Assembly: GCA_021827205.1 (NCBI GenBank) | Contig: JAKAWV010000003.1 | Coordinates: forward strand, 142,279-206,278 | Length of the DNA stretch: 64,000 nt | Origin: Pseudomonadota bacterium | Lineage (GTDB): Bacteria > Pseudomonadota > Gammaproteobacteria > Xanthomonadales > Rhodanobacteraceae | Reading direction: 5' to 3' | The notes under the pieces: model-generated | The model's database searches: none | What the model saw: only the letters and a program-made list of their open reading frames with translations | Told to the model about the DNA's origin: nothing | Shown: piece by piece, positions 35,814-47,046 of the stretch | Layout: every line of letters begins with the position of its first letter | Position numbering within the stretch: position 1 is the first letter of the stretch | Position numbers and translations under genes: made by a program

Positions 35814-37328
35814 ATGAGCAGCAAACAATGGTGCGCGAGCGTGGTGCTGGCGCTGGTCGGCGCAACGAGCGCCGACGCGGCTTCGTATCTGGTACTCGGG
35901 CGCACGGGCAGCGATGCGCAAACCCTGCAAAAGCAGATCGAGGCCGTGCCTGGTGGCACGCTGCAGCGCGCCCTGCCCGGTCTGCTCACGTTCGCGGTGC
36001 AGTCGGATGATGCGGCTTACCCGGCGCGGCTGCGCGCGCTGCCCGGCGTGCAATACGTGGCGCCGGATCGCAGTTTTACCTTGGGTGAACCGCGCCAGGT
36101 GCCGCTGGCGGGCGATGCCGCCGAGGCCGCCGCGCAAATGCGGCGCGCCCTGGCCGGCGGTGCGCCGCGCGCGCTGAGCGGCGCGGTGGATCAAGGCCTG
36201 CTGGCCGGCAATGCGCTGTATCAGATGCAGTGGGCGGTGCAGGACGTGCAGGCGCCCGGCGCGTGGAACCGCGGCTACAGCGGTGCCGGGGTGCGCGTGG
36301 CGATCCTCGATTCCGGCATCGATTGCGGCAACGCCTGGCTGGCTCCGAACATCGACTTCGCCGCCGCCGCCTCGCTGGTGCCTGGCGAAGGCGTATGCGT
36401 ACGGCCCGGCTTCTACTTCAACCACGGCACGCATGTGGCCGGCATCGTCGCGGCGCTGCCCAGCAGTTTCGGCAGCGTCGGCATCGCGCCGGGAGCCACG
36501 CTGATTCCGGTCAAGGTGTTGTCCGAGTACACCGGCAGTGGCGCGTTCTCGTGGGTGCTGGGCGGTGTTGTGTACGCCGCCGATGAGGGCGCGGATGTCA
36601 TCAACATGTCGCTGGGGGCCTACCCGATGAGCACCTCAGATCCGAACACGCAGGCCTACTTGCTGGCCTTCGGGCGTGCCGCCGATTACGCCAGGGCGCG
36701 CGGTGCCGCGGTGATCGTGGCGGCGGGCAACGACGCCGCGCAGCTCGGCGCCGGTGGCGATGTGGGCGTGCCCGCCAATGCGCCGGGGATGATCACCGTG
36801 TCGGCCAGCGGCCCGGCTGGCTGGGCCACCGGCAATCCGGCCTATGCGTGGCTCGATTATCTGGCCGACTACACCGACTACGGTCCACCCATCGCCAACG
36901 CCGGCCCCGGCGGCACGTTCTGGTATGCCTATGTGAACCCGTCGCAAGCCTGCAGCATCGCCGGCATCACGCGCAGTTGCTATGTGTTTGATTTGGTGAT
37001 CAGCACCATCCCCGGCGGTTGGAGCTGGGCTGCCGGCACCAGCATGGCCACCCCGGCGGCGGCGGCAGTGGCAGCGCTGGCCATCCAGCGCGGACGCGTC
37101 AGTACTGGCGCCAATCTGAGCCCGCAGGGCCTGGCCAACTTCCGCAAGACGCAGGTCGATTTCGTGCGCAAGACGCTGCAAACCGGCAGCGATGACCGTG
37201 GCCCGCGTGGCCGCGATCCGTACTTCGGCGATGGCCGCGTCAATGCCGACAACGCCAGCAACGTGTTCTACCACGCGCCGCGCGTGTCGCCGGCGCCGAC
37301 CCCGCTGACTCCGCCCTACGCGCTGTAA
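35814..37328 (+). CDS. Secreted S8 subtilisin-like serine protease
   Basis: A 504-residue subtilase. The signal peptide (about residues 1-23, ending DAA) is followed by an inhibitor-like propeptide with [13 protein letters not shown]. The triad is Asp166 (ILDSGID), His204 (HGTHVAG) and Ser410 ([11 protein letters not shown]), with oxyanion region [13 protein letters not shown] precedes ATG 35814. Inverted repeats after the stop (37349-37366 and 37380-37416) may help end transcription but lack T runs. Confidence 0.93.
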   Translation: MSSKQWCASVVLALVGATSADAASYLVLGRTGSDAQTLQKQIEAVPGGTLQRALPGLLTFAVQSDDAAYPARLRALPGVQYVAPDRSFTLGEPRQVPLAGDAAEAAAQMRRALAGGAPRALSGAVDQGLLAGNALYQMQWAVQDVQAPGAWNRGYSGAGVRVAILDSGIDCGNAWLAPNIDFAAAASLVPGEGVCVRPGFYFNHGTHVAGIVAALPSSFGSVGIAPGATLIPVKVLSEYTGSGAFSWVLGGVVYAADEGADVINMSLGAYPMSTSDPNTQAYLLAFGRAADYARARGAAVIVAAGNDAAQLGAGGDVGVPANAPGMITVSASGPAGWATGNPAYAWLDYLADYTDYGPPIANAGPGGTFWYAYVNPSQACSIAGITRSCYVFDLVISTIPGGWSWAAGTSMATPAAAAVAALAIQRGRVSTGANLSPQGLANFRKTQVDFVRKTLQTGSDDRGPRGRDPYFGDGRVNADNASNVFYHAPRVSPAPTPLTPPYAL

Positions 37329-37516
37329 ACGGCGCGAGTGCAATCTTTCGGCACAGGGATGTGCCGCACGCAGGCATCCAGCCGGTCACGGGCAATTCAT
37401 TGGCCGTGAACCGGCTTCCCCGCTCGAGCGGGCGCTGCGGCCCGCGCCGGCCCTTGAAATGCCCGCGCATGGCCACCAACTCAGCGCTGCCGCCACGCTC
37501 TGTCCGGCCACAAGGC

Positions 37517-37545
37517 TTGGGATGGGAAGCGTGTGCGAGTAAACT
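37517..37545 (+). promoter_or_regulatory. groESL promoter
   Basis: TTGGGA (37517-37522), a 17-base spacer and TAAACT (37540-37545) make a good sigma-70-type promoter 68 bases before groES. The CIRCE operator begins at the last base of the -10 box. Confidence 0.7.
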
Positions 37546-37571
37546 TGGCACTCATTGCTGTCGAGTGCTAG
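37545..37571 (+). promoter_or_regulatory. CIRCE operator (HrcA-binding site)
   Basis: TTGGCACTC - 9 bases - GAGTGCTAG, matching the CIRCE consensus TTAGCACTC-N9-GAGTGCTAA at 16 of 18 arm positions. It overlaps the start region of the groESL promoter, so HrcA repression relieved by heat is expected. Confidence 0.92.
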
Positions 37572-37612
37572 CAAGGCAGCAACCCCCTTTCATCAACCAT
37601 CGTGGAGTTCCT

Positions 37613-39611
<1,999 letters not shown>

Positions 39612-39641
39612 TCCGTCCGCGCCCGTTACTTGCAACACACG

Positions 39642-39670
39642 AAGCCCCGCACTGCGGGGCTTCTTTGATT
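39642..39670 (+). terminator. Intrinsic terminator of groESL
   Basis: AAGCCCCGC - ACT - GCGGGGCTT, a 9-bp perfect stem with a 3-base loop, followed by CTTTGATTT, 31 bases after the groEL stop. Confidence 0.85.
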
Positions 39671-39710
39671 TGTGCGCCGTGACTGGCGCTCGGGCACGGT
39701 ATGAGCGCAT

Positions 39711-39724
39711 TTGATCCAGATCAT
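39711..39724 (+). promoter_or_regulatory. FNR/ANR-type binding site
   Basis: TTGAT-CCAG-ATCAT matches the FNR/ANR half-site pair TTGAT-N4-ATCAA at 9 of 10 positions. Its centre would place an activated start near 39759, about 26 bases before the ATG at 39785. It suggests oxygen-responsive expression of the small Cys protein and perhaps the SCO gene behind it. Confidence 0.55.
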
Positions 39725-39784
39725 GCGGCGTGCCCGCGGCGTGCCCTAGGCTGCGCACGGCAACCCTGCGCAGAGTGCATACCC

Positions 39785-40060
39785 ATGGGCGAGGAAGTCA
39801 TCGAAGTCTGGCAATGCGTGGGCTGTGGTCGCATCGAGGCACCGCAGACCTGCATTGGCGTATGCCGCGATCGCAAGCTGCGCGTGGTCGATGCTGACGC
39901 ATTCGACGCAATGCGCGCCGAGCGCGATGCGGCGCAAGCATGCATCGCACGCTACGCGGTCGTGCTGCGCCAGATCGCCAGCAGCACCCCGCGCGCCGAT
40001 GCCTGTGCGCGGCATTGGCGGGCTTTGCAGGCGCAGGCGCGCGCGGTGTTGGCTGATTGA
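39785..40060 (+). CDS. Small conserved hypothetical protein with Cys pairs
   Basis: A 91-residue protein beginning MGEEVIEVWQCVGCGRIEAP, with CxxC at residues 11-14 and two further Cys in QTCIGVCRDRK, which look like a small metal-binding site. The second half is a helical, charged region. An ATG at 39701 would add 28 residues, but the FNR-type site lies across that stretch, so 39785 is preferred. Similar proteins exist in other proteobacteria as I recall; function unknown. Confidence 0.75.
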   Translation: MGEEVIEVWQCVGCGRIEAPQTCIGVCRDRKLRVVDADAFDAMRAERDAAQACIARYAVVLRQIASSTPRADACARHWRALQAQARAVLAD

Positions 40061-40145
40061 TGCACGCGTGAGGTTTGCATGGAACCTGTTTGCAAAAGTA
40101 CGGCGCCGGAACTTTGTAGTCGGCGGCAAGGTCCATGCGCAGGCA

Positions 40146-40892
40146 ATGAATGACCTCGACAAAGCATCTGCCGGTGCCGCGCGCGCGGCGTGGATCGTGG
40201 CCGCGCCGCTCATCGTCCTGATCGCGCTCGGTTTCGGTTTTTGGCTGGGCCGCCAGCACGCACCGCGTGCCGAAACACTGCCCACCCTCGGCCGCGCGCC
40301 GCCGTTCCGCGATTTCCGCAACCAGCTCGGGCAGCCGGTGGCTTCCGCGCAATTCGCCGGCAAGCTGCAGGTGGTGACGTTTCTGGACCCTTACTGCACC
40401 AGCGATTGCCCGCTGATCGCGCTGCATCTGGTCGCGCTGGAGAATGATCTGCGCCTGGCGCAACTGCAGCAGCACGTGCAACTGGTCGCATTCAACGTCG
40501 ATCCATGGCACACCGGGCCGGCGCAGACCGCCGCGTTCATGCGCGAATACGGCTGGAACCCGGACGATACGCGCTGGCAGTTTCTCAGCGCTGCGCCGGC
40601 GGCCACGCGGCGTGTGGTGCGGCAGGGCTATCACGTCGATTACGCGCAGGTCTCGCTGGCTGCGGAAGCCGCCGCCGACGCCAGGGCCAAGGCGCGTGGC
40701 GATTATGTACCGCAGCCGCGGGTGGCCAACGCGCTGGCGGCGAAGGCCAAGCCTGATTACGACGTGGCGCACAACGACATGCTGGTGCTGGTCGGCACGC
40801 ACGGGCATCTGCGCTGGCTCAGCGCCGATGCGGACAGCATCAGTGATGTGCACCTGGTGAATCTGATCCGCCGGCTGCTGCGGCGGCGCTGA
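40146..40892 (+). CDS. SCO1/SenC-family copper/thiol protein
   Basis: A 248-residue protein with one N-terminal membrane anchor (residues 16-35) and a thioredoxin-like domain. The copper/thiol motif C84-x3-C88 is in LDPYCTSDCPL, with a NDMLVLVGTHGHLRW segment near the end. SCO proteins deliver copper to the CuA site of cytochrome oxidase or act as thiol reductases in the periplasm. The upstream FNR-type site fits a respiratory role. ATG 40146 is the first in frame near the family start. Confidence 0.88.
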   Translation: MNDLDKASAGAARAAWIVAAPLIVLIALGFGFWLGRQHAPRAETLPTLGRAPPFRDFRNQLGQPVASAQFAGKLQVVTFLDPYCTSDCPLIALHLVALENDLRLAQLQQHVQLVAFNVDPWHTGPAQTAAFMREYGWNPDDTRWQFLSAAPAATRRVVRQGYHVDYAQVSLAAEAAADARAKARGDYVPQPRVANALAAKAKPDYDVAHNDMLVLVGTHGHLRWLSADADSISDVHLVNLIRRLLRRR

Positions 40893-40901
40893 GGGCGCAG
40901 G

Positions 40902-41708
40902 TCAGCCCTGCGCGGCAGGCGCACCGAGGCCGAACACCGCGCGCGCATTGGCGCCGGTTTGGCGCGCGATGCGCGCGACGTCCTCGCCGCGATCGCGCGC
41001 CAGCTCCGTCACGATATGCGCCAGATACATCGGCTCGTTGCGGCGGTGGCTGGGCTGCGGGCGCGCGCTGCGCGGCAGCAGATACGGCGCGTCGGTCTCG
41101 ATCAGCAGGCGTTCGCCCGGAATCTCGCGCACCAGCTCGCGCAGAGGCGTGCCGCGGCGCTCGTCGCACAGCCAGCCGGTGATGCCGATGTGGCAATCCA
41201 GGTCGAGGTAGTCGTGCAGCGCCGCGCGCGTGTCGGTAAAGCAGTGCACCACGGCCGCGGGCACCTGATCGCGCGCGCTCTTCAGCAGCGCGATGAAATC
41301 GCTGTGCGCCTCGCGCTGGTGCAGGAACAATGGCATTCCCAGCTCGGCGGCCAGCGCCAATTGCTGCTCGAAGGCGCGCAACTGCGCGGCGCGCGGGGCG
41401 TAGTTGCGATAATAGTCCAGCCCGGTCTCGCCCACGGCGCGCACGGCGGGGTCGCGCAACAGCGCGCGCAGCGCGGCCTCGGTGTCGGCGTCATAGTCAA
41501 TGGCGTGGTGCGGATGCACGCCAGCGGTGGCATAGAGCACGCCGGGATGCGCGTGGGCCAGCGCCAGCGCCTGCTCGCTGCCTGCGCGCGAGGCGCCGGT
41601 GACCAGCATCTGCGCCACGCCCGCGGCATGCGCGCGCGCCAGCACGGCGTCGATGTCGTGGCGGAAGGATTCGTGGGTCAGATTGGCGCCGATGTCGATC
41701 AGGTCCAT
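40902..41708 (-). CDS. tatD: TatD-family metal-dependent deoxyribonuclease
   Basis: A TatD-like hydrolase of 268 residues. Metal ligands are visible in DIGANLTHESF, GVHPHHA, VGETGLDYYRN, LHQREAH, VHCFTD and LIETDAPYLLP, in the order of the TIM-barrel family. The RNEPMYLAHIV segment is typical. The enzyme has 3'-5' exonuclease activity on DNA/RNA. ATG 41708 matches the usual MxLIDIGANL start; an ATG 24 bases earlier adds MLRFADAP. It converges on the SCO gene with 9 bases between stops. Confidence 0.93.
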   Translation of the reverse strand: MDLIDIGANLTHESFRHDIDAVLARAHAAGVAQMLVTGASRAGSEQALALAHAHPGVLYATAGVHPHHAIDYDADTEAALRALLRDPAVRAVGETGLDYYRNYAPRAAQLRAFEQQLALAAELGMPLFLHQREAHSDFIALLKSARDQVPAAVVHCFTDTRAALHDYLDLDCHIGITGWLCDERRGTPLRELVREIPGERLLIETDAPYLLPRSARPQPSHRRNEPMYLAHIVTELARDRGEDVARIARQTGANARAVFGLGAPAAQG

Positions 41709-41793
41709 GGGGGCGTCCGCAAAGCGCAGCATTCTGGCAGCAGCGGCGCGTCATCGCAGCGAGACGCGCAGGCCGCGCCGCTACCATGCGCGC

Positions 41794-44307
41794 ATGGTGC
41801 CATCCGAGCTTCCGATCGCGGCGCTGCTGCCGCAAATCCTCAGCATGCTCGCCGCGCGGCCGCGGCTGGTGCTGGAGGCTCCACCCGGCGCTGGCAAGAC
41901 CACGCAGGTGCCGCTGGCGCTGCTGCAGGCGCCGTGGCTGGCGGGGCAGCGCATCCTGTTGCTGGAGCCGCGCCGTCTGGCCGCGCGCGCCGCCGCCGAA
42001 TTCATGGCGCAACAACTGGGCGAGACGGTGGGTCAGACCGTGGGCTACCGCGTCCGCTTCGAGCAGCGCATCAGCGCGGCCACGCGCATCGAGGTGCTGA
42101 CCGAGGGCATTCTCACGCGCATGCTGGTGGATGATCCGGAACTCGCCGGCGTGGGCGCGATCCTGTTCGACGAGTTTCACGAGCGCCATCTGCACGGCGA
42201 TCTTGGTGCGGCGCTGGCGCTGGAGGTGCATCGACAATTGCGCCCCGAACTGCGCCTGCTGCTGATGTCGGCCACGCTGGACGGCGTGCGCCTGGCCGCG
42301 TGGCTGGATGCGCCGCGCCTGAGCAGCGCCGGGCGTGCGTATCCGGTGCGCATCGCGCATCCCGCGCAGGCGTCACACATGCCGCCGCAGGCACAGTTGC
42401 GCCGCGCGGTGCAGCAGGCGTTGCAGGAAACCGACGGCGACGTGCTGGTGTTTTTGCCCGGACGGCGCGAGATCGCGCAGGCGCGCATGTTGCTGCAGCA
42501 AGCCTGGAGTGATGACGAACGCGGGGCGCCGGAAATCGTGCCGCTGCACGGCGAGCTGGGTCTGGGCGAGCAGCATGCCGCGCTGGCGCCGGGCGCGGCG
42601 GGTACGCGGCGCGTGATTCTGGCGACCAATCTGGCCGAGTCCAGCGTCACGCTTCCGGGCATTCGCGCGGTCGTCGACAGTGGCCTGGCGCGTGAACCGC
42701 GCTTCGATCCCAACACCGGATTCACGCGTTTGGAGACGGTGCGCATCGCGCAAGATTCCGCCGATCAGCGCGCCGGCCGCGCCGGACGCGTGGCGCCCGG
42801 CCTGGCGCTGCGTTTGTGGTCGCAAAGCCAGCGCCTGGAGCCCGCGCGCACGCCGGAAATCATGCAGGCCGAACTGTCCGGCGTGGTGCTGGAGCTGGCC
42901 GCCTGGGGCAGTGCGCAAGTGCCGTGGCTGGATGCACCGCCCGCCGGCGCATTGGCGCAGGCGCAGGATTTGCTGTGCGCACTCGGCGCGCTGGATGGCG
43001 CAGGCCACATCACCGCGAGCGGCCGCGCGCTGCGCGCACTGGGGGCTACGCCACGTCTGGCCGCGGCCGCGCTGCGCGCACCAGCGAACTTGCTGGCGCT
43101 GATGGCCGATCTGCTGGCGCTGATCGAGGCGCGCTCGCCACTGCGCGGCGAGGCGGCACGCAGCGACGATTTGCGCATGACGCTGAGCGCGCTGCATGCC
43201 TGGCGCGATGGCGGCGCGCGCGCGGCGCAGGCGCACGGTGCCGATGCCGGCGCGCTGGCGGCCATCGAGCAGTCCAGCCGCGGCTGGCGCCAACGCCTGG
43301 GTGTGCGCAGCGCTGCCAGCGGTGTGCCGGCCGCGCACAGCGTCGGCGATCTGCTACTGCCGGCGTTCCCCGATCGCATCGCGCGCCAAAGCAGCGAAGC
43401 GGCGCTGCGCTACCAGCTCAGCAATGGCCGTGGCGCGCGCTTGCACGAGTCCAGCGCGTTGCGCGGCGAACCGTGGCTGCTGGTCAGCGAATTGCGTCAG
43501 GAAAGCGGCGACAGTTTGATCCTGCGCGCGGCGCCGTTCGATGACGCGCTGCTGGCGCGCGACTGGCCCGAGCGCTACACGCGCACGCGCGAGCTGCGCT
43601 GGAACGCGCAGCGCGGCGCGGTCGAGGCGCATGTGATTCAGCGCTTCAGTGCGCTGCTGCTGGACACGCAGCGCGTGCCGGTGCGCGCGGACGAAGCCGG
43701 CGCGGCCCTGCTCGCCGCGCTGCGCGCGCAAGGGCTGGACGCCCTGCCGTGGAACGACGCCGCGCGCGCGCTGTGCCAGCGCGTCACCGCGCTGCGCGGC
43801 TGGCTGCCCGAACTGGACTTGCCGGATTGCGGCGCGCAGGCGCTGCTGGACAGCGCCGAGGACTGGCTGGCGCCCCATCTGATCGGCCTGCGCAGCCTCG
43901 ACGCGCTGGGCGGCGAGGGCCTGCATCGCGCGCTGCGCGTGCGCCTCGACCATGCGCAGTACGAGGCGCTGCAGCGCGAGGCGCCGACGCGCCTGCAAGT
44001 GCCCAGCGGACGCGAACTGGCGCTGGATTACACCGATCCCGCCGCGCCGACGCTGGCGGTCAAGCTGCAGGAATTGTTCGGTCTGGCGCAAACCCCCTGC
44101 GTGGCGCGCGGCATGGTGCCGGTCACGCTGCATTTGCTGGCGCCCAACGGGCGGCCGATCCAGGTCACGCGCGATCTGCGCGGGTTTTGGGATCGCACCT
44201 ATGCCGAGGTGAAAAAGGAACTCAAGGGCCGCTATCCCAGGCACCCGTGGCCGGACGATCCGTGGAGCGCGGCGCCCACGCATCGCGCCAAGCCGCGCGG
44301 CGCGTGA
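41794..44307 (+). CDS. hrpB: ATP-dependent helicase HrpB
   Basis: DEAH-box helicase of 837 residues (E. coli HrpB 809). Walker A is EAPPGAGKTT (G32-T36). The DExH box is D126-E-F-H129 in FDEFHERH, with LLMSATLDG, FLPGRREIAQA, ATNLAESSVTLPGI and DQRAGRAGR. The C-terminal HrpB domain ends in RGFWDRTYAEVKKELKGRYP, a family hallmark. The biological role of HrpB is not well defined. Divergent from tatD. Confidence 0.96.
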   Translation: MVPSELPIAALLPQILSMLAARPRLVLEAPPGAGKTTQVPLALLQAPWLAGQRILLLEPRRLAARAAAEFMAQQLGETVGQTVGYRVRFEQRISAATRIEVLTEGILTRMLVDDPELAGVGAILFDEFHERHLHGDLGAALALEVHRQLRPELRLLLMSATLDGVRLAAWLDAPRLSSAGRAYPVRIAHPAQASHMPPQAQLRRAVQQALQETDGDVLVFLPGRREIAQARMLLQQAWSDDERGAPEIVPLHGELGLGEQHAALAPGAAGTRRVILATNLAESSVTLPGIRAVVDSGLAREPRFDPNTGFTRLETVRIAQDSADQRAGRAGRVAPGLALRLWSQSQRLEPARTPEIMQAELSGVVLELAAWGSAQVPWLDAPPAGALAQAQDLLCALGALDGAGHITASGRALRALGATPRLAAAALRAPANLLALMADLLALIEARSPLRGEAARSDDLRMTLSALHAWRDGGARAAQAHGADAGALAAIEQSSRGWRQRLGVRSAASGVPAAHSVGDLLLPAFPDRIARQSSEAALRYQLSNGRGARLHESSALRGEPWLLVSELRQESGDSLILRAAPFDDALLARDWPERYTRTRELRWNAQRGAVEAHVIQRFSALLLDTQRVPVRADEAGAALLAALRAQGLDALPWNDAARALCQRVTALRGWLPELDLPDCGAQALLDSAEDWLAPHLIGLRSLDALGGEGLHRALRVRLDHAQYEALQREAPTRLQVPSGRELALDYTDPAAPTLAVKLQELFGLAQTPCVARGMVPVTLHLLAPNGRPIQVTRDLRGFWDRTYAEVKKELKGRYPRHPWPDDPWSAAPTHRAKPRGA

Positions 44308-44390
44308 TTCCGGGATATCTCCCCGAACAAGTCCATCCGGAACCTGTCAGAGGCATGCCCTGCATGGCTTGCGGTTGTTCAAACCAACCC

Positions 44391-45767
44391 TCAGCGCCGC
44401 GGTTTGCGCGGGCGTTTCCAGTCCGGCAGCGTGACCTGGCGCGCGCGCGCCACGCTCAGCGCATGCGCCGGGGCGTCGTGGGTGATCACCGAGCCGGCGC
44501 CGACGGTGGCGCCAGCGCCGATTTCCACCGGCGCGACCAGCGCGCTGTTGGAGCCGATGAAGGCATCGGCGCCGATCACCGTGCGGTGCTTGTCCAGGCC
44601 GTCGAAGTTGCAGGTGATGGTGCCGGCGCCGATGTTGGCGCCGGCACCGATCTCGGCATCGCCCAGATAGCTGAGATGTCCGGCCTTGGCGTGCGCATCC
44701 AGCCGCGCGTTTTTCATCTCGACGAAGTTGCCCACCGCCGCGCCCTCGGCCAGCACGCTGCCCGGGCGCAGGCGCGCGAATGGTCCGATGCTGCACGCGC
44801 CGGTGCCGACCACGCCGTCCAGATCGCAATGCGCATGCACCTCGCTGCCGGCGGCCAGCTCGACATTGCGCAGCCGGCAGAACGGCCCGATGCGCACGCC
44901 ATCGCCCAGCACCACGCGGCCTTCGAGGATCACGTCGATGTCGATCTCGACATCGAGGCCGCAATCGACGCTGCCGCGCACGTCGATGCGCGCCGGATCG
45001 ACCAGACGCACGCCGGCATCGAGCAGACGCGCGGCTTCGCGCGCGCGCAGGCGCTGCTCCAGCGCGGCGAGCTGCCGCGCGTCGTTGGCGCCTTCGGCCT
45101 CGGCGGCGTCCGTTGCCAGCAGGCACAGCGCCGGCATGCCTTCCTCGGCGGCCTGCGCGAACACATCGGTGAGGTAGTACTCGCCCTGCGCGTTGTTGCA
45201 ATCGAGGTTGGCCACCCACACGCGCAGACGGCGCGCGTCGGCGGCAAGGATGCCGGTGTTGATCACGTGCAATTGGCGCTGCTCGGGATCGGCGTCACGC
45301 TCCTCGACGATGGCGCGCACCTGACCCAGGCCATCGCGCACCACGCGGCCATAGCCGCGCGGATCACGCACCTCGGCGGCCAGCACCGCCAGCGCCGCGC
45401 GCGCTTCGACCAGCGGGCGCAGCGTTTCCGCGCGCAGCAGCGGCACGTCGCCGTACAGCACCAGCACGCGTGCGTGCTCGGGTACCTGCTCCAGCGCCAG
45501 ACGCACGGCATGGCCGGTGCCGCGCTGCTCGACCTGCTGCACCCAGAGCAACTCGGGGCGCTCGGCGAGGGCCGCGCGCAGTTGTTCGCCGCGATGACCG
45601 TAGACCACCACGATGCGCATCGGATCGAGCGCGCGCGCGGTTTCCAACACGTGCGCCAGCAGCGGCCGGCCAGCCAGCGGCAGCAGCACCTTGGGCTGCT
45701 GCGAACGCATGCGCTTGCCCTCGCCGGCGGCAAGCACGATCACGTACAGGGGCTGCATGGTGCTCAT
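44391..45767 (-). CDS. glmU: UDP-N-acetylglucosamine pyrophosphorylase / GlcN-1-P acetyltransferase
   Basis: GlmU of 458 residues makes UDP-GlcNAc for peptidoglycan and LPS. The N-terminal uridyltransferase has LAAGEGKRMRS...PKVL and the metal-binding LYGDVPLL. The C-terminal left-handed beta-helix shows repeated hexapeptides (ILEGRVVLGDGVRIG) and the acetyltransferase motifs GNFVEMKNA and HLSYLGDAEIG. Complete, ending in a basic tail. The atp operon usually found next to glmU is not in the window. Confidence 0.97.
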   Translation of the reverse strand: MSTMQPLYVIVLAAGEGKRMRSQQPKVLLPLAGRPLLAHVLETARALDPMRIVVVYGHRGEQLRAALAERPELLWVQQVEQRGTGHAVRLALEQVPEHARVLVLYGDVPLLRAETLRPLVEARAALAVLAAEVRDPRGYGRVVRDGLGQVRAIVEERDADPEQRQLHVINTGILAADARRLRVWVANLDCNNAQGEYYLTDVFAQAAEEGMPALCLLATDAAEAEGANDARQLAALEQRLRAREAARLLDAGVRLVDPARIDVRGSVDCGLDVEIDIDVILEGRVVLGDGVRIGPFCRLRNVELAAGSEVHAHCDLDGVVGTGACSIGPFARLRPGSVLAEGAAVGNFVEMKNARLDAHAKAGHLSYLGDAEIGAGANIGAGTITCNFDGLDKHRTVIGADAFIGSNSALVAPVEIGAGATVGAGSVITHDAPAHALSVARARQVTLPDWKRPRKPRR

Positions 45768-45915
45768 GTGGGTTCCATCATCGCATCGTGTGCGAAGGAT
45801 GGCGCAAGGTAACGGATTGTGTTCTCCGCGTCATGCAAGCGTAATCATCCGCTCGGCACTGGTAGCGCAGTCGCAGCGGCGCGACACTGTGCGCACTCAT
45901 TCAGGGATGTGTGCC

Positions 45916-46716
45916 ATGACCATCAAGTCCCGAGTCATGCGGCTGCCGCTTCTGGCAGCGTTGCTGTGTCCGTTGCTGGCATGGGCCGCAGCCCCCGTGA
46001 CAAGCGTCGCCGCGAGTGCGCAGGATCAATCTGCAGCTAGCGCCAAGGACTCGGCGCACGATCCCAAAGTCGAGCGCATCCTGCGCGCCATGGGTAATTC
46101 CTCGACGGTGGGCCATCCCGACTTGTTCGGGCGTTTCACCGGCATGCGTTGCTTTGCCAGTCATGATTACACCTGCGCACTGAAATACTTCAAGTACGGT
46201 GCCTATTACGCGGACAAGTTTTCCGAGCTGGCGCTGGGGCTGATGTACGCCCACGGCAACGGCGTGGCCAAGAATCCGTCCACGGCCTGGGCGTGGCTTT
46301 CGCTATCGGCTTCGCGCGGCTACCCGGAGTTTGTCGCCACGCGCAAGCGTATTGGCGCGCAATTGACGCCTGCGCAGCGCAAGGCCGGCGAAGTCGAGTT
46401 GGCCACACTCGAAAAAACCTACGGTGACAAGGTCGCCATGCCGCGCATGCTCAGTGCGCTGCGTCTGGCGATGATGAGCGACCTGACCGGCTCGCGCCTC
46501 GGCTTTGATCAGGGTGTCTTCACCTATTACGCCCATAACTTCCCGACCGGTCCGCAGTTGACGCCGCGCGGCTTCGGCAATCTGCGCGATCGCTGGTACT
46601 GGGATCCCAAGGATTATTTCCAGCAGCGCGACGCGCAGTGGGGGTCGGGTACCGTCACCGTCGGCGCGCTGCAGCAGCCCGCGCCCGCGCATGCCAGCAG
46701 CGTCGGGAAGCGGTGA
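45916..46716 (+). CDS. Exported Sel1-like repeat protein
   Basis: A 266-residue protein with a signal peptide (residues 1-26, ending AWAAAP) and a short Sel1/TPR-like core: YTCALKYFKYGAYYADKFSE, then LALGLMYAHGNGVAKNP and AWAWLSLSASRGY. The C-terminal part after residue 180 is unfamiliar. AGGGA precedes ATG 45916 by about 8 bases. Such repeats mediate protein contacts; partner unknown. Confidence 0.85.
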   Translation: MTIKSRVMRLPLLAALLCPLLAWAAAPVTSVAASAQDQSAASAKDSAHDPKVERILRAMGNSSTVGHPDLFGRFTGMRCFASHDYTCALKYFKYGAYYADKFSELALGLMYAHGNGVAKNPSTAWAWLSLSASRGYPEFVATRKRIGAQLTPAQRKAGEVELATLEKTYGDKVAMPRMLSALRLAMMSDLTGSRLGFDQGVFTYYAHNFPTGPQLTPRGFGNLRDRWYWDPKDYFQQRDAQWGSGTVTVGALQQPAPAHASSVGKR

Positions 46717-46721
46717 TCAAG

Positions 46722-46780
46722 GGCCGGGAGCCGGGAGCGGATAGCCGATTGGGAGCGGATAGTGGGTAGTGGGTCTGGTA
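46722..46780. repeat. Degenerate heptad repeat, locus 5
   Basis: Units GCCGGGA, GCCGGGA, GCGGATA, GCCGATT, then GCGGATA, GTGGGTA, GTGGGTC follow in mostly 7-base steps in the gap between the Sel1-like gene and lptM. It is the longest run in the window. Confidence 0.7.
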
Positions 46781-46839
46781 GGCAGAAAGTCAGGAACCCC
46801 GCTGCCAACAGCACCACCCCCGGCTCCTATACTGCACGC

Positions 46840-47046
46840 ATGAATTCGCGCCTTCTTCTGCTTGCGTTACTCGTGTTGCTGGCCGCGCTGGGGTTGAGCG
46901 CTTGCGGCAACAAGGGTCCATTGGTGCGCCCCGGCGCTGAGCCGCGCACGCATCACGCGGTGTCCGTTTCCGCGCCGGCGCCGGCTGCGACCAGCGCCCT
47001 GCCGAGCAGTCCCGCGGCCGCGGCCACGGCGTCGCCGCGCGGGTGA
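46840..47046 (+). CDS. lptM: LPS translocon maturation lipoprotein LptM (YifL)
   Basis: A 68-residue lipoprotein. The lipobox LSAC places the acylated Cys at residue 22, followed by GNKGPLVRP, the short conserved LptM signature (CGxKGPL). The rest is Ala/Pro/Ser-rich. LptM helps the outer-membrane LptDE translocon mature. Its stop overlaps the dapF start by 4 bases, the same gene order as in E. coli. Confidence 0.92.
   Translation: MNSRLLLLALLVLLAALGLSACGNKGPLVRPGAEPRTHHAVSVSAPAPAATSALPSSPAAAATASPRG

Noticed and set aside
39701..39784. Upstream ATG at 39701 as the start of the small Cys protein
   Set aside because: The FNR-type site and probable promoter lie across this stretch, and the conserved part begins at 39785.
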